DNA from: Paraburkholderia unamae
GTDB lineage: Bacteria; Pseudomonadota; Gammaproteobacteria; Burkholderiales; Burkholderiaceae
NCBI RefSeq assembly: GCF_003268775.1
Contig: NZ_QLSU01000003.1
Span: 1 to 64,000, forward strand
Direction of reading: 5' to 3'
Length of the DNA: 64,000 nucleotides
Numbering within the stretch: position 1 is the stretch's first letter; the number at the start of each line of letters is the position of its first letter. Shown here piece after piece: positions 51,089-59,599 of this stretch. The translations under genes and the position numbers were made by a program. The notes below the pieces were generated by a model. The model saw only the letters and a list, made by a program, of their open reading frames with translations. It was not told the DNA's origin and ran no database searches.

Positions 51089-51106
51089 CCGGGGGTCGCC
51101 TAACGG

Positions 51107-52234
51107 TTATGCGTGTGCCGCGCCGCCAGCGGCGCGCGCGTTGAATCTCACGGGTGCGGGTTGGCTGGCTCGCGCCGCACCGCCGAGCCACGACGTCCAG
51201 CCAAGCCGCGCCGCCTCATGCCCGCCGAGCGCGCACGCCGCGCGGCGCGGCGCGACATGCAGCACGAACTCGACGTCGAGGTCCTGCTGCGCGTGACGCC
51301 GCACGAGCCACAAGGCCAGCGCGTGCGCCTCGCCGCCCGGCAGCAGCGCGGCGAAGCGTTTGGGGGGCACGTCGAAAAACGCCATGCGGATACCGGCGTG
51401 CTGATCCCACGCGCGGCGGCCAAGCACGCAGGCGCGCCCAAGCCGTGGCGCCTGGCCGCTGCGCGTGGAACCGGTCAACCGCAACGCGTCCTGCGCCTCG
51501 ACCTCGCGCCAGCGGCCCACGAACGATTCGCCCGTCACGCGCAGGCCGAGCCGGTCGCCCAGCACGGCGAGCAGGCCGCTCATCGAACGCGGCGCCGCGC
51601 CGAAAAGCCCCGCGTGACGCAGCCAGAGCTGCGCGCGTCCGGAGCCGCCAGCCTCGCCCTCGCCCTGTGCATCGAGCCCGAGATTGCCGAGCGCGTCGAG
51701 ACACGCGGCGAGCGGCGAAGCCAGCGGTGAGCGCCAATTGAGCGCGGGCGTGTGTTTCTTGCGGCTGCGGTAAAGGAACGACAGAAAGCGGTGATTCAGG
51801 ATGTCGAGCAGGTCGGCGCTCGCCTCGTCGCGCGCCGCGCGGTGAGCGAGCACCATCTCCGTGAACGGCAAAGGCAGCGGTCCACCCGCTCCGGCGAGCG
51901 TCATAGCGGGCGTGGCAAGCACGTATTCCGGCTTTCCTTCGCGCCCGCCCATTGATTCGCTATCCGTATCATTGATTCTCTCGTCGCGCGCGTGTGCGCT
52001 TGTTCCACGCTCACGCACGCTGCGCACGTCGCTCGCCTCGAACGCGAGCGACACATGCCCCTTGAGGCGAATCGCTTCGCGCGCGCCGTCACCGTGTCCG
52101 GGCGGATTGGCCCACGGCGTGGCCCGCTCCAGCAGGTTGATGGCCTGGAACAGGTCAAAGCCCTGAGGGTGCGCGCGCAGGCGGGCGATCAGACGAGCGG
52201 CTGGCAGCCGGTCATCGGTTCCCATTGCTTCCAT
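51107..52234 (-). CDS. tssG: T6SS baseplate protein TssG
   Basis: The 375-aa protein has the TssG pattern: RLRAHPQGFDLFQAINLLERA, IRLKGHVSLAFEASDVRSV, YVLATPAMTLAGAGGPLPLPFTEMVL, DILNHRFLSFLYRSRKKH and LRVTGESFVGRWREV. It forms baseplate wedges with TssE and TssF. I chose ATG 52234, after GGAGACGAG, which overlaps the end of tssF by 46 bases; ATG 52225 is an alternative. A Ser/Asp-rich insert near residue 80 (ERINDTDSESMGGREG) is unusual. Confidence 0.92.
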   Translation of the reverse strand: MEAMGTDDRLPAARLIARLRAHPQGFDLFQAINLLERATPWANPPGHGDGAREAIRLKGHVSLAFEASDVRSVRERGTSAHARDERINDTDSESMGGREGKPEYVLATPAMTLAGAGGPLPLPFTEMVLAHRAARDEASADLLDILNHRFLSFLYRSRKKHTPALNWRSPLASPLAACLDALGNLGLDAQGEGEAGGSGRAQLWLRHAGLFGAAPRSMSGLLAVLGDRLGLRVTGESFVGRWREVEAQDALRLTGSTRSGQAPRLGRACVLGRRAWDQHAGIRMAFFDVPPKRFAALLPGGEAHALALWLVRRHAQQDLDVEFVLHVAPRRAACALGGHEAARLGWTSWLGGAARASQPAPVRFNARAAGGAAHA

Positions 52235-53964
52235 GTCTCGTCTCCGCGGCGCACCACGAGCCGCACGAAGGAATTGATCGATGTGTAAAGCGCGAAGAAG
52301 CGCGCGAGCACCGCGCCCATCAGCAGCGGCGAGCCGCCGACGAACGCGTCGGCGTCGAACTCCACGGCCACTTCGGTGCCCCGGCAGTAGCCGCGCCATG
52401 CCTCGGTTCCCAGATGCGCGTTCACGCTGCGCGCATGCAGACTCTTGAGCCCGCGAATCTGGTCCTGTTCGCGCGCGCGATCGGAGGCAAACAGGCGCAA
52501 CAGGTCCTGCACTTGCCGCCGCCCGGTCGCGCCGCTCACGAGCGACTGGTGATTGAGCGTGAGCAGGGAGACGAGCCGCCACAGCGTTTCGCTGCCGAGC
52601 GGCGGCGTGCGCTGCGCGGTGGGCTCGTAAAGGCAGCGCACGCGCACGTTCGGCGCGGCGCGCTCCACGCTCATGCGCGCGCCCACGCTCAACTGCTGCG
52701 CAAGGCGCCGGTTCGTGCACAGCACGTTCGCGTAGACGACCGGGCCTTGCGGCGAGCGCCAGCGGGGACCCGCATCGACGAAACTCAGATACGTGTCCGT
52801 GCCCGCGATGTCACCGCGCAGGCTGCGCTCGCGCCGCGCCACCCAGCAGGGCGTCGCGCCGTTCGCGCCCGCGTGGGCATCCGTGTAATCGGCTGCGGCA
52901 AACGAGGGAATCGTCTCGGCGCTCGCCCTGGTGGGATCGCTTGCCACGACCGAAACGACCGAGTGGATTTCCGTGACCGCCTCGCGCTGCCGGTCCGCCA
53001 CGAGCCGGTACTCGTAGTGACGATGATCGATGGCGATGGGCTCGCTCGTCTGCGCGAACAGATTGACGACCGGCGTGCAACCGAGCCGGAAATGCTGCGC
53101 GCCGATCGCCGCGAGCCCGCGCGCCGCGCCGTTGAGGCGGAGCACGATTTCGCAGCCTGGGCCCGCCACGGGCAAGCCGTCGGGCAACAGCAGATCGAAG
53201 AAGTGGAACTTGCGTGGAAACGCAAAGTACTCCTGCATGAGTCCGTATGCCGGCTGCGCGTGGGGCGGCAGCGGCAGCACGGCGTGCTCGGGCGCGTAGC
53301 CCACTTCGCGCCACGCCGCGCGGCGCAACGGCACGACCGCGCCGTTCGGCTCACGCAACGCGATGTCCGACACGCCGGGCGCGAGCAACTCATAGAGCGG
53401 CATCGTCGTCATCCAGTCGCCGTGCAAATGAATGCGCAGGCTGTCGAGTTCCAGTTCGTTGCAGTGCACGCCCGCCTCGCAGGCGAGATGCAGGCGCAGC
53501 GTGGCGTCGTCGCCCAGGCTCGCGTCGGCGATTCGCAGCGGCCACAGCGTCGTGTCCCACTCGGTGCGAAAGCGGCACACGTCACCCGTTTCGGCGCGCG
53601 CGTGCAGGCCGGTGTGACGCGGCACCGGAAAGCCCGCTGTCACCTTGCCCTGGCTCGGGTCGAGCTCGAATTGCGCAATCGTCATGGAGGGCACCGGCTG
53701 CACGAGCGAGGGACACACGTTTTCCAGCAACGCCGAAGCCACTTGCGGGAACGTCTGGTCGAGATCGCGGTGCACGCGCGCGGCGAGAAACGCGCTCGCC
53801 TCGATCAGGCGTTCGGTGTGCGGGTCGAGCGATTCCGCGCCGTGCAGGCCGAGGCGTGCGGCGACTTTCGGATAGCGCGCGGCGAAGTCCGCGCCTTCGT
53901 GGCGCAGATAGGCGAGTTCGCGCTTGTAGTAATGGAGAATGTCGTCGGACACGGTTTCAGCCAT
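52189..53964 (-). CDS. tssF: T6SS baseplate protein TssF
   Basis: The 591-aa protein has the conserved start (LHYYKRELAYLRHEGADFAARYPKVAARLGL), the DPHTERLIEASAFLAARVHRDLDQTFPQVASALLE block, LRIHLHGDWMTTMPLYELL, EYFAFPRKFHFFDLL and NRRLAQQLSVG, all typical of TssF. It forms the baseplate wedge with TssG and TssE in the cytoplasm. Its start overlaps tssE by eight bases and its end overlaps tssG. Confidence 0.94.
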   Translation of the reverse strand: MAETVSDDILHYYKRELAYLRHEGADFAARYPKVAARLGLHGAESLDPHTERLIEASAFLAARVHRDLDQTFPQVASALLENVCPSLVQPVPSMTIAQFELDPSQGKVTAGFPVPRHTGLHARAETGDVCRFRTEWDTTLWPLRIADASLGDDATLRLHLACEAGVHCNELELDSLRIHLHGDWMTTMPLYELLAPGVSDIALREPNGAVVPLRRAAWREVGYAPEHAVLPLPPHAQPAYGLMQEYFAFPRKFHFFDLLLPDGLPVAGPGCEIVLRLNGAARGLAAIGAQHFRLGCTPVVNLFAQTSEPIAIDHRHYEYRLVADRQREAVTEIHSVVSVVASDPTRASAETIPSFAAADYTDAHAGANGATPCWVARRERSLRGDIAGTDTYLSFVDAGPRWRSPQGPVVYANVLCTNRRLAQQLSVGARMSVERAAPNVRVRCLYEPTAQRTPPLGSETLWRLVSLLTLNHQSLVSGATGRRQVQDLLRLFASDRAREQDQIRGLKSLHARSVNAHLGTEAWRGYCRGTEVAVEFDADAFVGGSPLLMGAVLARFFALYTSINSFVRLVVRRGDETWKQWEPMTGCQPLV

Positions 53965-54421
53965 GATCGTTGCGCGGGTCGGGTGACGGGTCGGCGATCG
54001 AAAGCGCGCCCCCGGCGAGCTCGAACGCGACATGACTGATGCGCTCGCCCGCGCGCATCGTGGCGCGGATGGTGAGCACCGCATCGTTGGCATGACGATC
54101 CGTTTCGTTGAAACCCACGGCGACGTCGACGAGGCGCGGTTCGAACCACGCGATCGCGCGCGCGACCGCGGCGGCGATGGCTTCGCGGTCCGCGCCCGAA
54201 CGCAAGGTGCGCGCCGAGAAGTCGGGCAAGCCATAGTCGATCGCGCTGCCGTCTCCCGCGAGCCACGCTTCGTAAGGCTGGCGTGCGCGCGTGTTCAGGA
54301 GCCGCGCCAGATCGCGTGCGATCGACGCGCGCAACGCGTCCTCGTCCGGCAGGTACGCTTCGCCTTGCGCACCAAGCCGGTCGAAAAGAGGCATGGGTGT
54401 ACCGTTGTCGATGGCCGACAT
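53957..54421 (-). CDS. tssE: T6SS baseplate protein TssE (gp25-like)
   Basis: The 154-aa protein resembles phage gp25: PLFDRLGAQGEAYLPDEDALRASIARDLARLLNTR, YGLPDFSART, and the C-terminal IAWFEPRLVDVAVGF with the conserved E-P-R-L. It helps start sheath polymerisation at the baseplate. It lies 80 bases after hcp and overlaps tssF by eight bases. Confidence 0.92.
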   Translation of the reverse strand: MSAIDNGTPMPLFDRLGAQGEAYLPDEDALRASIARDLARLLNTRARQPYEAWLAGDGSAIDYGLPDFSARTLRSGADREAIAAAVARAIAWFEPRLVDVAVGFNETDRHANDAVLTIRATMRAGERISHVAFELAGGALSIADPSPDPRNDHG

Positions 54422-54501
54422 CTCGTGATGACGCTCGTGCTCGTGCGTTTCACGACGCGCGGGACCGATCGCTCACGATCCGCCCCGCGACGCCGCACGC
54501 T

Positions 54502-54993
54502 TCAGCTCTTGGGCGGCGTGATGGCCTTGTTGGTTGCCAGATCCCAGCCGAAGGCGGCGGTGCCCTTCTTGTCCGCCGTCGTATCCTGCTGCGTGTATTC
54601 GGCGGTGACCTGCGTGAAGTTGATCGAGAGGTTGTCCATCATCGCGCCGCCCGCGGAACTGTTGATCACGGAGATCATCGCGTTCTTGAGCACGTACTTC
54701 ATGTGCAGCATGAACTTGCCGGCCTCGTTGCGCCCGACGAGCACCGTTGCGTCGCCGAGCTTCGTGCCCGCCGCGCAGGCGCTATAAAGCGCGGGCGTGG
54801 ACTGGTCCGAGTATTTGGCGATCCCCACCTCGTTGAACGACGGGCGGCCGAGCGTGCGCTCGCTCTTGGCCGGATCGGGCGAAATCGGCAGGGCGAGCCC
54901 GAACGAAAAGCTCTCGATAATGATCTTGTCGGTGTGCTCGTCGAGCCTGGAATTGCCTTTGATGTCCTTCAGTTCAAGCAGAATCGTATCCAT
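54502..54993 (-). CDS. hcp: T6SS inner-tube protein Hcp (TssD)
   Basis: The 163-aa protein begins MDTILLELKDIKGNSRL and continues with the Hcp1 beta-barrel (IIIESFSFGLALPIS, SFNEVGIAKYSDQSTPALY, FMLHMKYVLKNAMISVINSS, TAEYTQQDTTADKKGTAAFGWDL). Hexamers stack to form the secreted tube. The gaps on both sides (89 and 80 bases) are wider than elsewhere in the locus, as is common for a highly expressed subunit. Confidence 0.95.
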   Translation of the reverse strand: MDTILLELKDIKGNSRLDEHTDKIIIESFSFGLALPISPDPAKSERTLGRPSFNEVGIAKYSDQSTPALYSACAAGTKLGDATVLVGRNEAGKFMLHMKYVLKNAMISVINSSAGGAMMDNLSINFTQVTAEYTQQDTTADKKGTAAFGWDLATNKAITPPKS

Positions 54994-55082
54994 GTGGTCC
55001 CCCGTTCAATCTATGATGCGTGGCCCCGCACGGCGCACCCCCGCGCAACCGTGCAGCGTCCAACCCTCGTTCGTGGCGCGGC

Positions 55083-56594
55083 TTAGGCGGCCGCTGCGGG
55101 CAATTCGGCGACAAGCCGGATCGACGCAGTCAGTTCTTCCATCTGGAAATGCGGACGCAGGAAGCAGGTCGCGCGATAGGCGCCCGGCTTGCCCGGCACC
55201 TCCGTCACGTCCACACGCGCTTCTCCCAGCGGATAACTGACCTTCTGCGCGTGCGATGCCGACGGATTGATGAGCACGTAGTCGGCGATCCAGTTGTTCA
55301 GGTAGTTCTCGATATCGGCGCGCGACTGGAACGAGCCGACCTTGTCGCGCATGATCACCTTGATGTAGTGCGCGAAGCGCGAAGCGGCCAGCACATAGGG
55401 CAGGCGCGCGGAAAGCTGCGCGTTGGCGTTCGCCGCGTCCTTGTTGTAGACCTTCGGCTTGTTGACGGTCTGACTGCCGAAGAACGTGGCCGAGTTCGAA
55501 CCCTTCGAATTCACGATCGAAATGAAGCCCAGGTCGCTCAGTTCCTTCTCGCGGCGGTCGGTGATCGTCACTTCGGTCGGGCACTTCAGCACCACGTCGC
55601 CCTCGCCCGTCGTGTACGTGTGCGCAACGAGCCCTTCCACGCGGCCGCCGCCTTCCACGCCGCGAATTGCCGTGGCCCAGCCGTACTTCGCAAAGGCGTC
55701 GGTGATGCGCAGGCCCAGCAGCCACGCCGAGTTCGCCCACAGGTATTTGCTGTGGTCGGTGCCGTCCACGTCCTCCTCGAAGTTCAGGTTTTCGAGCGGA
55801 TTCGTCTTCGCGCCGTAGGGCTGGCGCGCCGCATAGGACGGCAGCACGAGCGACACGTAGCGCGAATCTTCCGTCTCGCGAAAACCGCGCCAGCCCGCAA
55901 GCTCGGCGCTCTCGAAGGTCTTGGAGAGGTCGCGCGTAACGCCCAGGTCGGTGAACGACTTGAGGTCGAAGAGGCTCGGCGCGGCGGCGGCGATGAACGG
56001 CGCGTGCGCGGCGGCGGCCACCTTCGACATGCGTTCGAGCAGCGCGATGTCCTGCGGGTCGCGGCCGAACGTGTAGTCGCCGAGCAGGAGCGAATACGGA
56101 TAGCCACCGAACGTTCCGTACTCCTCTTCGTAGATTTTTTTGAAGAGCAGGCTCATGTCGTGATCGACGGCGGATTCGAGATCCTTGAGCAGTTCCTTCT
56201 TCGTGACGTTCAGGAGGCGCAGCTTGAGGTTGCTGCCCGTTTCCGTGCCGTACACCATGTCGTGCAGGCCGGTCCACGAAGCCTCCAGCGCCTGGAACGC
56301 CGGGTCGTGCATGATGGCGTTGAGCTGGTCCGAGAGCAGCGCGTCGATTTCGGCCACGCGTTCGTTGATCATCGCCACGACGCTCTTGTCCGGGCTCGTG
56401 CGCATGCCTTCGTCGAGAATCTGCGAGGCGAGCTGGCCGATCAACTGCTTCGCATACACCCGCTGCGAAGGCTCGACCGCCATGTTGCCTTCCTGAACAA
56501 TGCGCTCCAGCAGGCTCAGCCCGCTTTCTCCGGCCGCTTCGAGCGTGACTGTGCCTTCGCTGGCCGCAATATCGGCCGCCGTGTTGCTGGTCAT
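55083..56594 (-). CDS. tssC: T6SS contractile sheath protein TssC
   Basis: The 503-aa protein is the large sheath subunit: AMINERVAEIDALLSDQLNAIM, LHDMVYGTETGSNLKLRLLNVTKKEL, FGGYPYSLLLGDYTFGRDPQD, WRGFRETEDSRYVSLVLPSYAARQPYG, FAHYIKVIMRDKVGSF and the final NPSASHAQKVSYPL. With TssB it makes the sheath that contracts to fire the Hcp tube. ATG 56594 follows GTAGGGA, 53 bases after tssB; longer frames upstream belong to tssB in another frame. Confidence 0.95.
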   Translation of the reverse strand: MTSNTAADIAASEGTVTLEAAGESGLSLLERIVQEGNMAVEPSQRVYAKQLIGQLASQILDEGMRTSPDKSVVAMINERVAEIDALLSDQLNAIMHDPAFQALEASWTGLHDMVYGTETGSNLKLRLLNVTKKELLKDLESAVDHDMSLLFKKIYEEEYGTFGGYPYSLLLGDYTFGRDPQDIALLERMSKVAAAAHAPFIAAAAPSLFDLKSFTDLGVTRDLSKTFESAELAGWRGFRETEDSRYVSLVLPSYAARQPYGAKTNPLENLNFEEDVDGTDHSKYLWANSAWLLGLRITDAFAKYGWATAIRGVEGGGRVEGLVAHTYTTGEGDVVLKCPTEVTITDRREKELSDLGFISIVNSKGSNSATFFGSQTVNKPKVYNKDAANANAQLSARLPYVLAASRFAHYIKVIMRDKVGSFQSRADIENYLNNWIADYVLINPSASHAQKVSYPLGEARVDVTEVPGKPGAYRATCFLRPHFQMEELTASIRLVAELPAAAA

Positions 56595-56647
56595 TTCCCT
56601 ACCCCCGATTGATGCCGTTGCGCCCGCAACGACCGTGGCTGTGCCTG

Positions 56648-57184
56648 TTATGCGGCCGGTGCTTCCGGCACGGCGTGGGCCGCGAGGCCTTCGCCCGACT
56701 GTGCCTGGCTTTGCACCTGCTTCAGTTCTTCCGAGCTTTGCACGATGCGCTCGAGCATCGAGTCGAGTTCGTCGTTGCCGTCGAGTTTGGCGAGCAGGTC
56801 GCGCAGTTGCTGGCGCGCTTCGAGCAGCTTCGCGAGGCGCGGCACCTGGCGCACGATGGCTTCCGGATGAAAGTCGGCGAACTTGTCGAACGTGAGTTCG
56901 AGGCGCAGGCTGCCCTCGCCCTTCGCGGTGTCGGGCACCGAAAGGTCGAGGCGCGGGCGGATCTTGCCCATGATCGAGTTGAAGTTGTCGCGGTCGATCT
57001 CGACGAGGCGGCGCTCCTTGAGCTTGGGCAGCGGCTCGGCGGGATGACCCGAAAGATCCGCGAAAAGACCCACTACGAACGGCAAATCGCGCTTTTCGAT
57101 CGCGTCGCCGGTCTCGACGTCGTAGGTGATCTGAACACGTGGCGGGCGATTGCGTCCCACCCACTTTTGCAGGCTATTGGACAT
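56648..57184 (-). CDS. tssB: T6SS contractile sheath protein TssB
   Basis: The 178-aa protein is the small sheath subunit: WVGRNRPPRVQITYDVETGDAI, RDLPFVVGLFADLSGHP, RRLVEIDRDNFNSIMGKIRPRL and FDKFADFHPEAIVRQVP. It is the first gene of the 26-kb T6SS unit. GGAG precedes the ATG. The 212-base gap upstream should hold the main promoter. Confidence 0.95.
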   Translation of the reverse strand: MSNSLQKWVGRNRPPRVQITYDVETGDAIEKRDLPFVVGLFADLSGHPAEPLPKLKERRLVEIDRDNFNSIMGKIRPRLDLSVPDTAKGEGSLRLELTFDKFADFHPEAIVRQVPRLAKLLEARQQLRDLLAKLDGNDELDSMLERIVQSSEELKQVQSQAQSGEGLAAHAVPEAPAA

Positions 57185-57396
57185 GCTGGTCTCCGTAAAG
57201 AAGCCGAAACCGCCGGCGTTGGCCGTTGGCTGGCAGCGCAGGCAATCTTACGAAGAATGTTTTTGGGCCGCATTGGCCTAAAGTACAGGTCGCCGAAAAA
57301 ATCGGCGAGCGCGTGGGAGGCGTGTGGAAAGGCCGTGGACAGGCCCTCGCTGGCCTGTAGTGGCCCTGATAAGGCGTGACGGATGACTGCGGGGAC
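57185..57396 (-). promoter_or_regulatory. Probable main promoter region of the T6SS unit
   Basis: The gap between the response regulator gene and tssB. It holds an inverted repeat TCGCCGA-AAAAA-TCGGCGA at 57290-57308, a shorter GGCC-N5-GGCC dyad at 57268-57280 and an AT-rich patch near 57250-57265. I see no clear sigma-54 or sigma-70 consensus. The repeat may be an operator or the 3' end of the response regulator transcript. Confidence 0.4.
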
Positions 57397-58059
57397 TTAC
57401 TGGGGCTTGCCGAAGAGGCCGCCGCGACGCGCGATGAGCGTGGCCTGCGTGCGGTTGAGCGCGCCGAGCGCGGTGAGCACGGCGGAAACGTGCGCCTTCA
57501 CGGTGCGCTCGGTCATGCCGAGATGATCGGCGATCTCCCGGTTGCGCAGCCCGTTGCACACGAGGCGCAGCACCTCGCCCTGGCGCGGCGTGAGTGTGCT
57601 CAGCAGCGTGGCCTCGTCCGTGTGCGCGGCGCTGCGCATGGGCGTCAGCGGCGGCACCCGGATGACCGTTGTCGCGCCCTCGTGCCACGGCATGCCCGCC
57701 CGCACGCACGCCAGCGCGTTCACGAGCGTGCGGCTGTCCGCCGACTTGTGCACGAACGCATGCGCGCCCGCCGCGAGCGCGTTTTGCCGGTCGTCGGGGT
57801 CTTCGGAAGCGGAGAGCACGAGAATGCGCACGCCGGGACGCAACTGCCGCAGCCCCTTCACCAGCGCCGCGCCGCCGATGTCGGGCAGGTAGTAGTCCAT
57901 GATCACGCTGCTGATGTCCGCATGCTCGTGGACGGCGGCGAGCGCCGCGTGGCCGCTGGCCACGTCGTGCACCGTGAGTTCCGGGTCCGCCTTCGCGATC
58001 GTGAGCAGCAAGCCCTCACGGAACATCGCGTGGTCATCGATCAGCAATACGCCTGTCAC
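57397..58059 (-). CDS. NarL/FixJ-type response regulator (REC-LuxR)
   Basis: The 220-aa protein has a receiver domain with acidic pocket Asp8-Asp9, phospho-acceptor Asp55 (SVIMDYYLPD), Ser84 and Lys105 (FVHKSAD), and a C-terminal LuxR helix-turn-helix (LTPRQGEVLRLVCNGLRNREIADHLGMTERTVKAHVSAVLTALG). It has no sensor kinase next to it. It lies just upstream of tssB on the same strand, so it may regulate or be read into the T6SS unit. A hybrid kinase of a compatible type lies beyond the other end of that unit. Confidence 0.92.
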   Translation of the reverse strand: MTGVLLIDDHAMFREGLLLTIAKADPELTVHDVASGHAALAAVHEHADISSVIMDYYLPDIGGAALVKGLRQLRPGVRILVLSASEDPDDRQNALAAGAHAFVHKSADSRTLVNALACVRAGMPWHEGATTVIRVPPLTPMRSAAHTDEATLLSTLTPRQGEVLRLVCNGLRNREIADHLGMTERTVKAHVSAVLTALGALNRTQATLIARRGGLFGKPQ

Positions 58060-58209
58060 AGCTTTCCCCCGAATATGCGTGTTCTGGGTGACGAGGCAAG
58101 CTGAGGCGGGATGCGGCTACGTTGCGCGGGTCACCGTTTGTCGTTCTAACCGCAAGCGCGGCGTAAGCCGAATCATAGTATGTTTTCGAGATGACATGGA
58201 AAATCGGCT

Positions 58210-58998
58210 TCAGGCGGCGCTTGCGCGTCGCGCGGCGCGCTGCGGCAGCACGGCGATACAGCCGACGATGAAGATGAGCAGCAGCGCGGACGCATAAAGC
58301 CGGCTGAATTCCAGGCCGCCTTGCGCCACGGGCTTGTCGAGCAGGTCGCCCAGCGTCGCGCCGAGCGGGCGCGTGAGCACGAACGCAAACCAGAAGAGCG
58401 CCGTGCGCGACACGCGCGGCCACAGCCACAGCAGGCCCACGACGACCAGTGCCGCGCCGAAGATCACCGCGCCCATTTCGTAGCCCAAGCCCAGCCCGCC
58501 GCGATCCTCACCGGCGACCCAGTCGCCCAGCGCCGTGCCCAGCGTTTGCGAAAAGAGGATCGTGGTCCAGTAAAACCATTCGACGCGCGCGCTCGCGACG
58601 CTCTCGATCGACACCGTGCCTTCCGCGCGATACCAGACGCCCAGGCTCGTGATCAGCAACAGGAGAATAATCGACACGCCGCCGGGATAGCCGACACCGA
58701 GCGAGCGGTCGAAAAAATCGGCCAGCGTCGTGCCGAGCGTGGTCGTGGCGACGATGGTTGCCCAGTAGAGCCAGGGATAAAAGTTGCGGGCACGAATCTG
58801 CGCCGAAACCAGCACGACGAAGCCCGCGAGAAAGATGAGGGAGCCGACCAGGTAGCCCAGGTTCAGTGACATCGTCACCCAGTCTCCGCCCGTTTCGCCG
58901 AGCGTGGTGCACGCCACCTTGATGATCCAGAAGCCGAGCGTCACCGCGGGAACCTTGCTCACCGCGTGGTCGATAAAAGTTCGTGAAGCGGAAGTCAT
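58210..58998 (-). CDS. COG4705-like membrane protein with four internal repeats
   Basis: The 262-aa protein has about eight membrane segments arranged as four repeats, each holding a TLG-x-x-x-(G/A)D element: ACTTLGETGGDW, TTTLGTTLADFFD, SQTLGTALGDWV and TRPLGATLGDLLD. This matches membrane proteins annotated as COG4705. Their function is not known; some are induced by metals or two-component systems. Start ATG 58998 avoids a short upstream extension. Direct repeats upstream (59061-59079) could be its control site. Confidence 0.82.
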   Translation of the reverse strand: MTSASRTFIDHAVSKVPAVTLGFWIIKVACTTLGETGGDWVTMSLNLGYLVGSLIFLAGFVVLVSAQIRARNFYPWLYWATIVATTTLGTTLADFFDRSLGVGYPGGVSIILLLLITSLGVWYRAEGTVSIESVASARVEWFYWTTILFSQTLGTALGDWVAGEDRGGLGLGYEMGAVIFGAALVVVGLLWLWPRVSRTALFWFAFVLTRPLGATLGDLLDKPVAQGGLEFSRLYASALLLIFIVGCIAVLPQRAARRASAA

Positions 58999-59060
58999 TG
59001 GACACTCCTTGCGCCACATGACGGGCGAAATGGAACAGCCTGCGACTATAAGGCCCCTTT

Positions 59061-59079
59061 CCTTAGCTAAACCTTAGCT
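59061..59079. promoter_or_regulatory. 11-bp-spaced direct repeats, candidate OmpR-type operator
   Basis: CCTTAGCT occurs twice with an 11-base period, about 63-81 bases upstream of the COG4705-like gene. Two direct half-sites one helical turn apart are the usual binding pattern of OmpR/PhoB-type response regulators. Coordinates may be off by one base. Confidence 0.45.
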
Positions 59080-59289
59080 GAATACCCAGGCTGCATGAAT
59101 GTGGCCCGTAAAGGCAGATATGCGCCGCTTGCTTGTGCATAAGCAAACTCTAAGGTTGGATGCGTACGCTGGGTACATACGTCGTGCAGAAAAGCATGGC
59201 GTGTCGTTCCGCAAGCGTCGTGCCTGGCGTGTCCAGTCCGGCATCACTTATCAGGATTACGAATCAATATCCACGATGGAGTCCATATC

Positions 59290-59562
59290 ATGAAAGCACT
59301 ACTTGTTTCCGCCATTCTTTCGCTCGGTGTTGCGCTGACCCCGGCCGCCTTCGCGCAAAGCACCACCCCGGCGCAAATGCCGCAACACACTTCGCAGGGG
59401 TCCGGCACGCAACGCGCCAATGACTCATCGGGCTATGGCATGGAGGGCGGCGGCACCTCGAATGCTTCGGTGCCGGGTTCGTCTCGCGCCTTCACACAGG
59501 CGTCGAACCATGCCTCGAACATGCACAACGAGGGTCGCAACGGCCTCTTCGCGCACCATTGA
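59290..59562 (+). CDS. Small exported protein (90 aa)
   Basis: The protein has a clean signal peptide (MKALLVSAILSLGVALTPAAFA, cleavage near residue 22) and a mature part of about 68 residues rich in Ser, Gly, Asn, His and Gln with no cysteine (QASNHASNMHNEGRNGLFAHH at the end). Low-complexity exported proteins of this kind are common in Burkholderiaceae and their function is unknown. The gene is monocistronic and converges with the sigma-54 activator gene. Confidence 0.7.
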   Translation: MKALLVSAILSLGVALTPAAFAQSTTPAQMPQHTSQGSGTQRANDSSGYGMEGGGTSNASVPGSSRAFTQASNHASNMHNEGRNGLFAHH

Positions 59563-59599
59563 GCGCGGGCGCTTCGGCCGCGCGCCCCCTGCGGTTCGA

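Noticed and set aside
59099..59293. Small plus-strand frame of 64 codons upstream of the 90-aa exported protein
   Set aside because: No ribosome-binding site, no recognisable sequence features, and it overlaps the likely promoter region.
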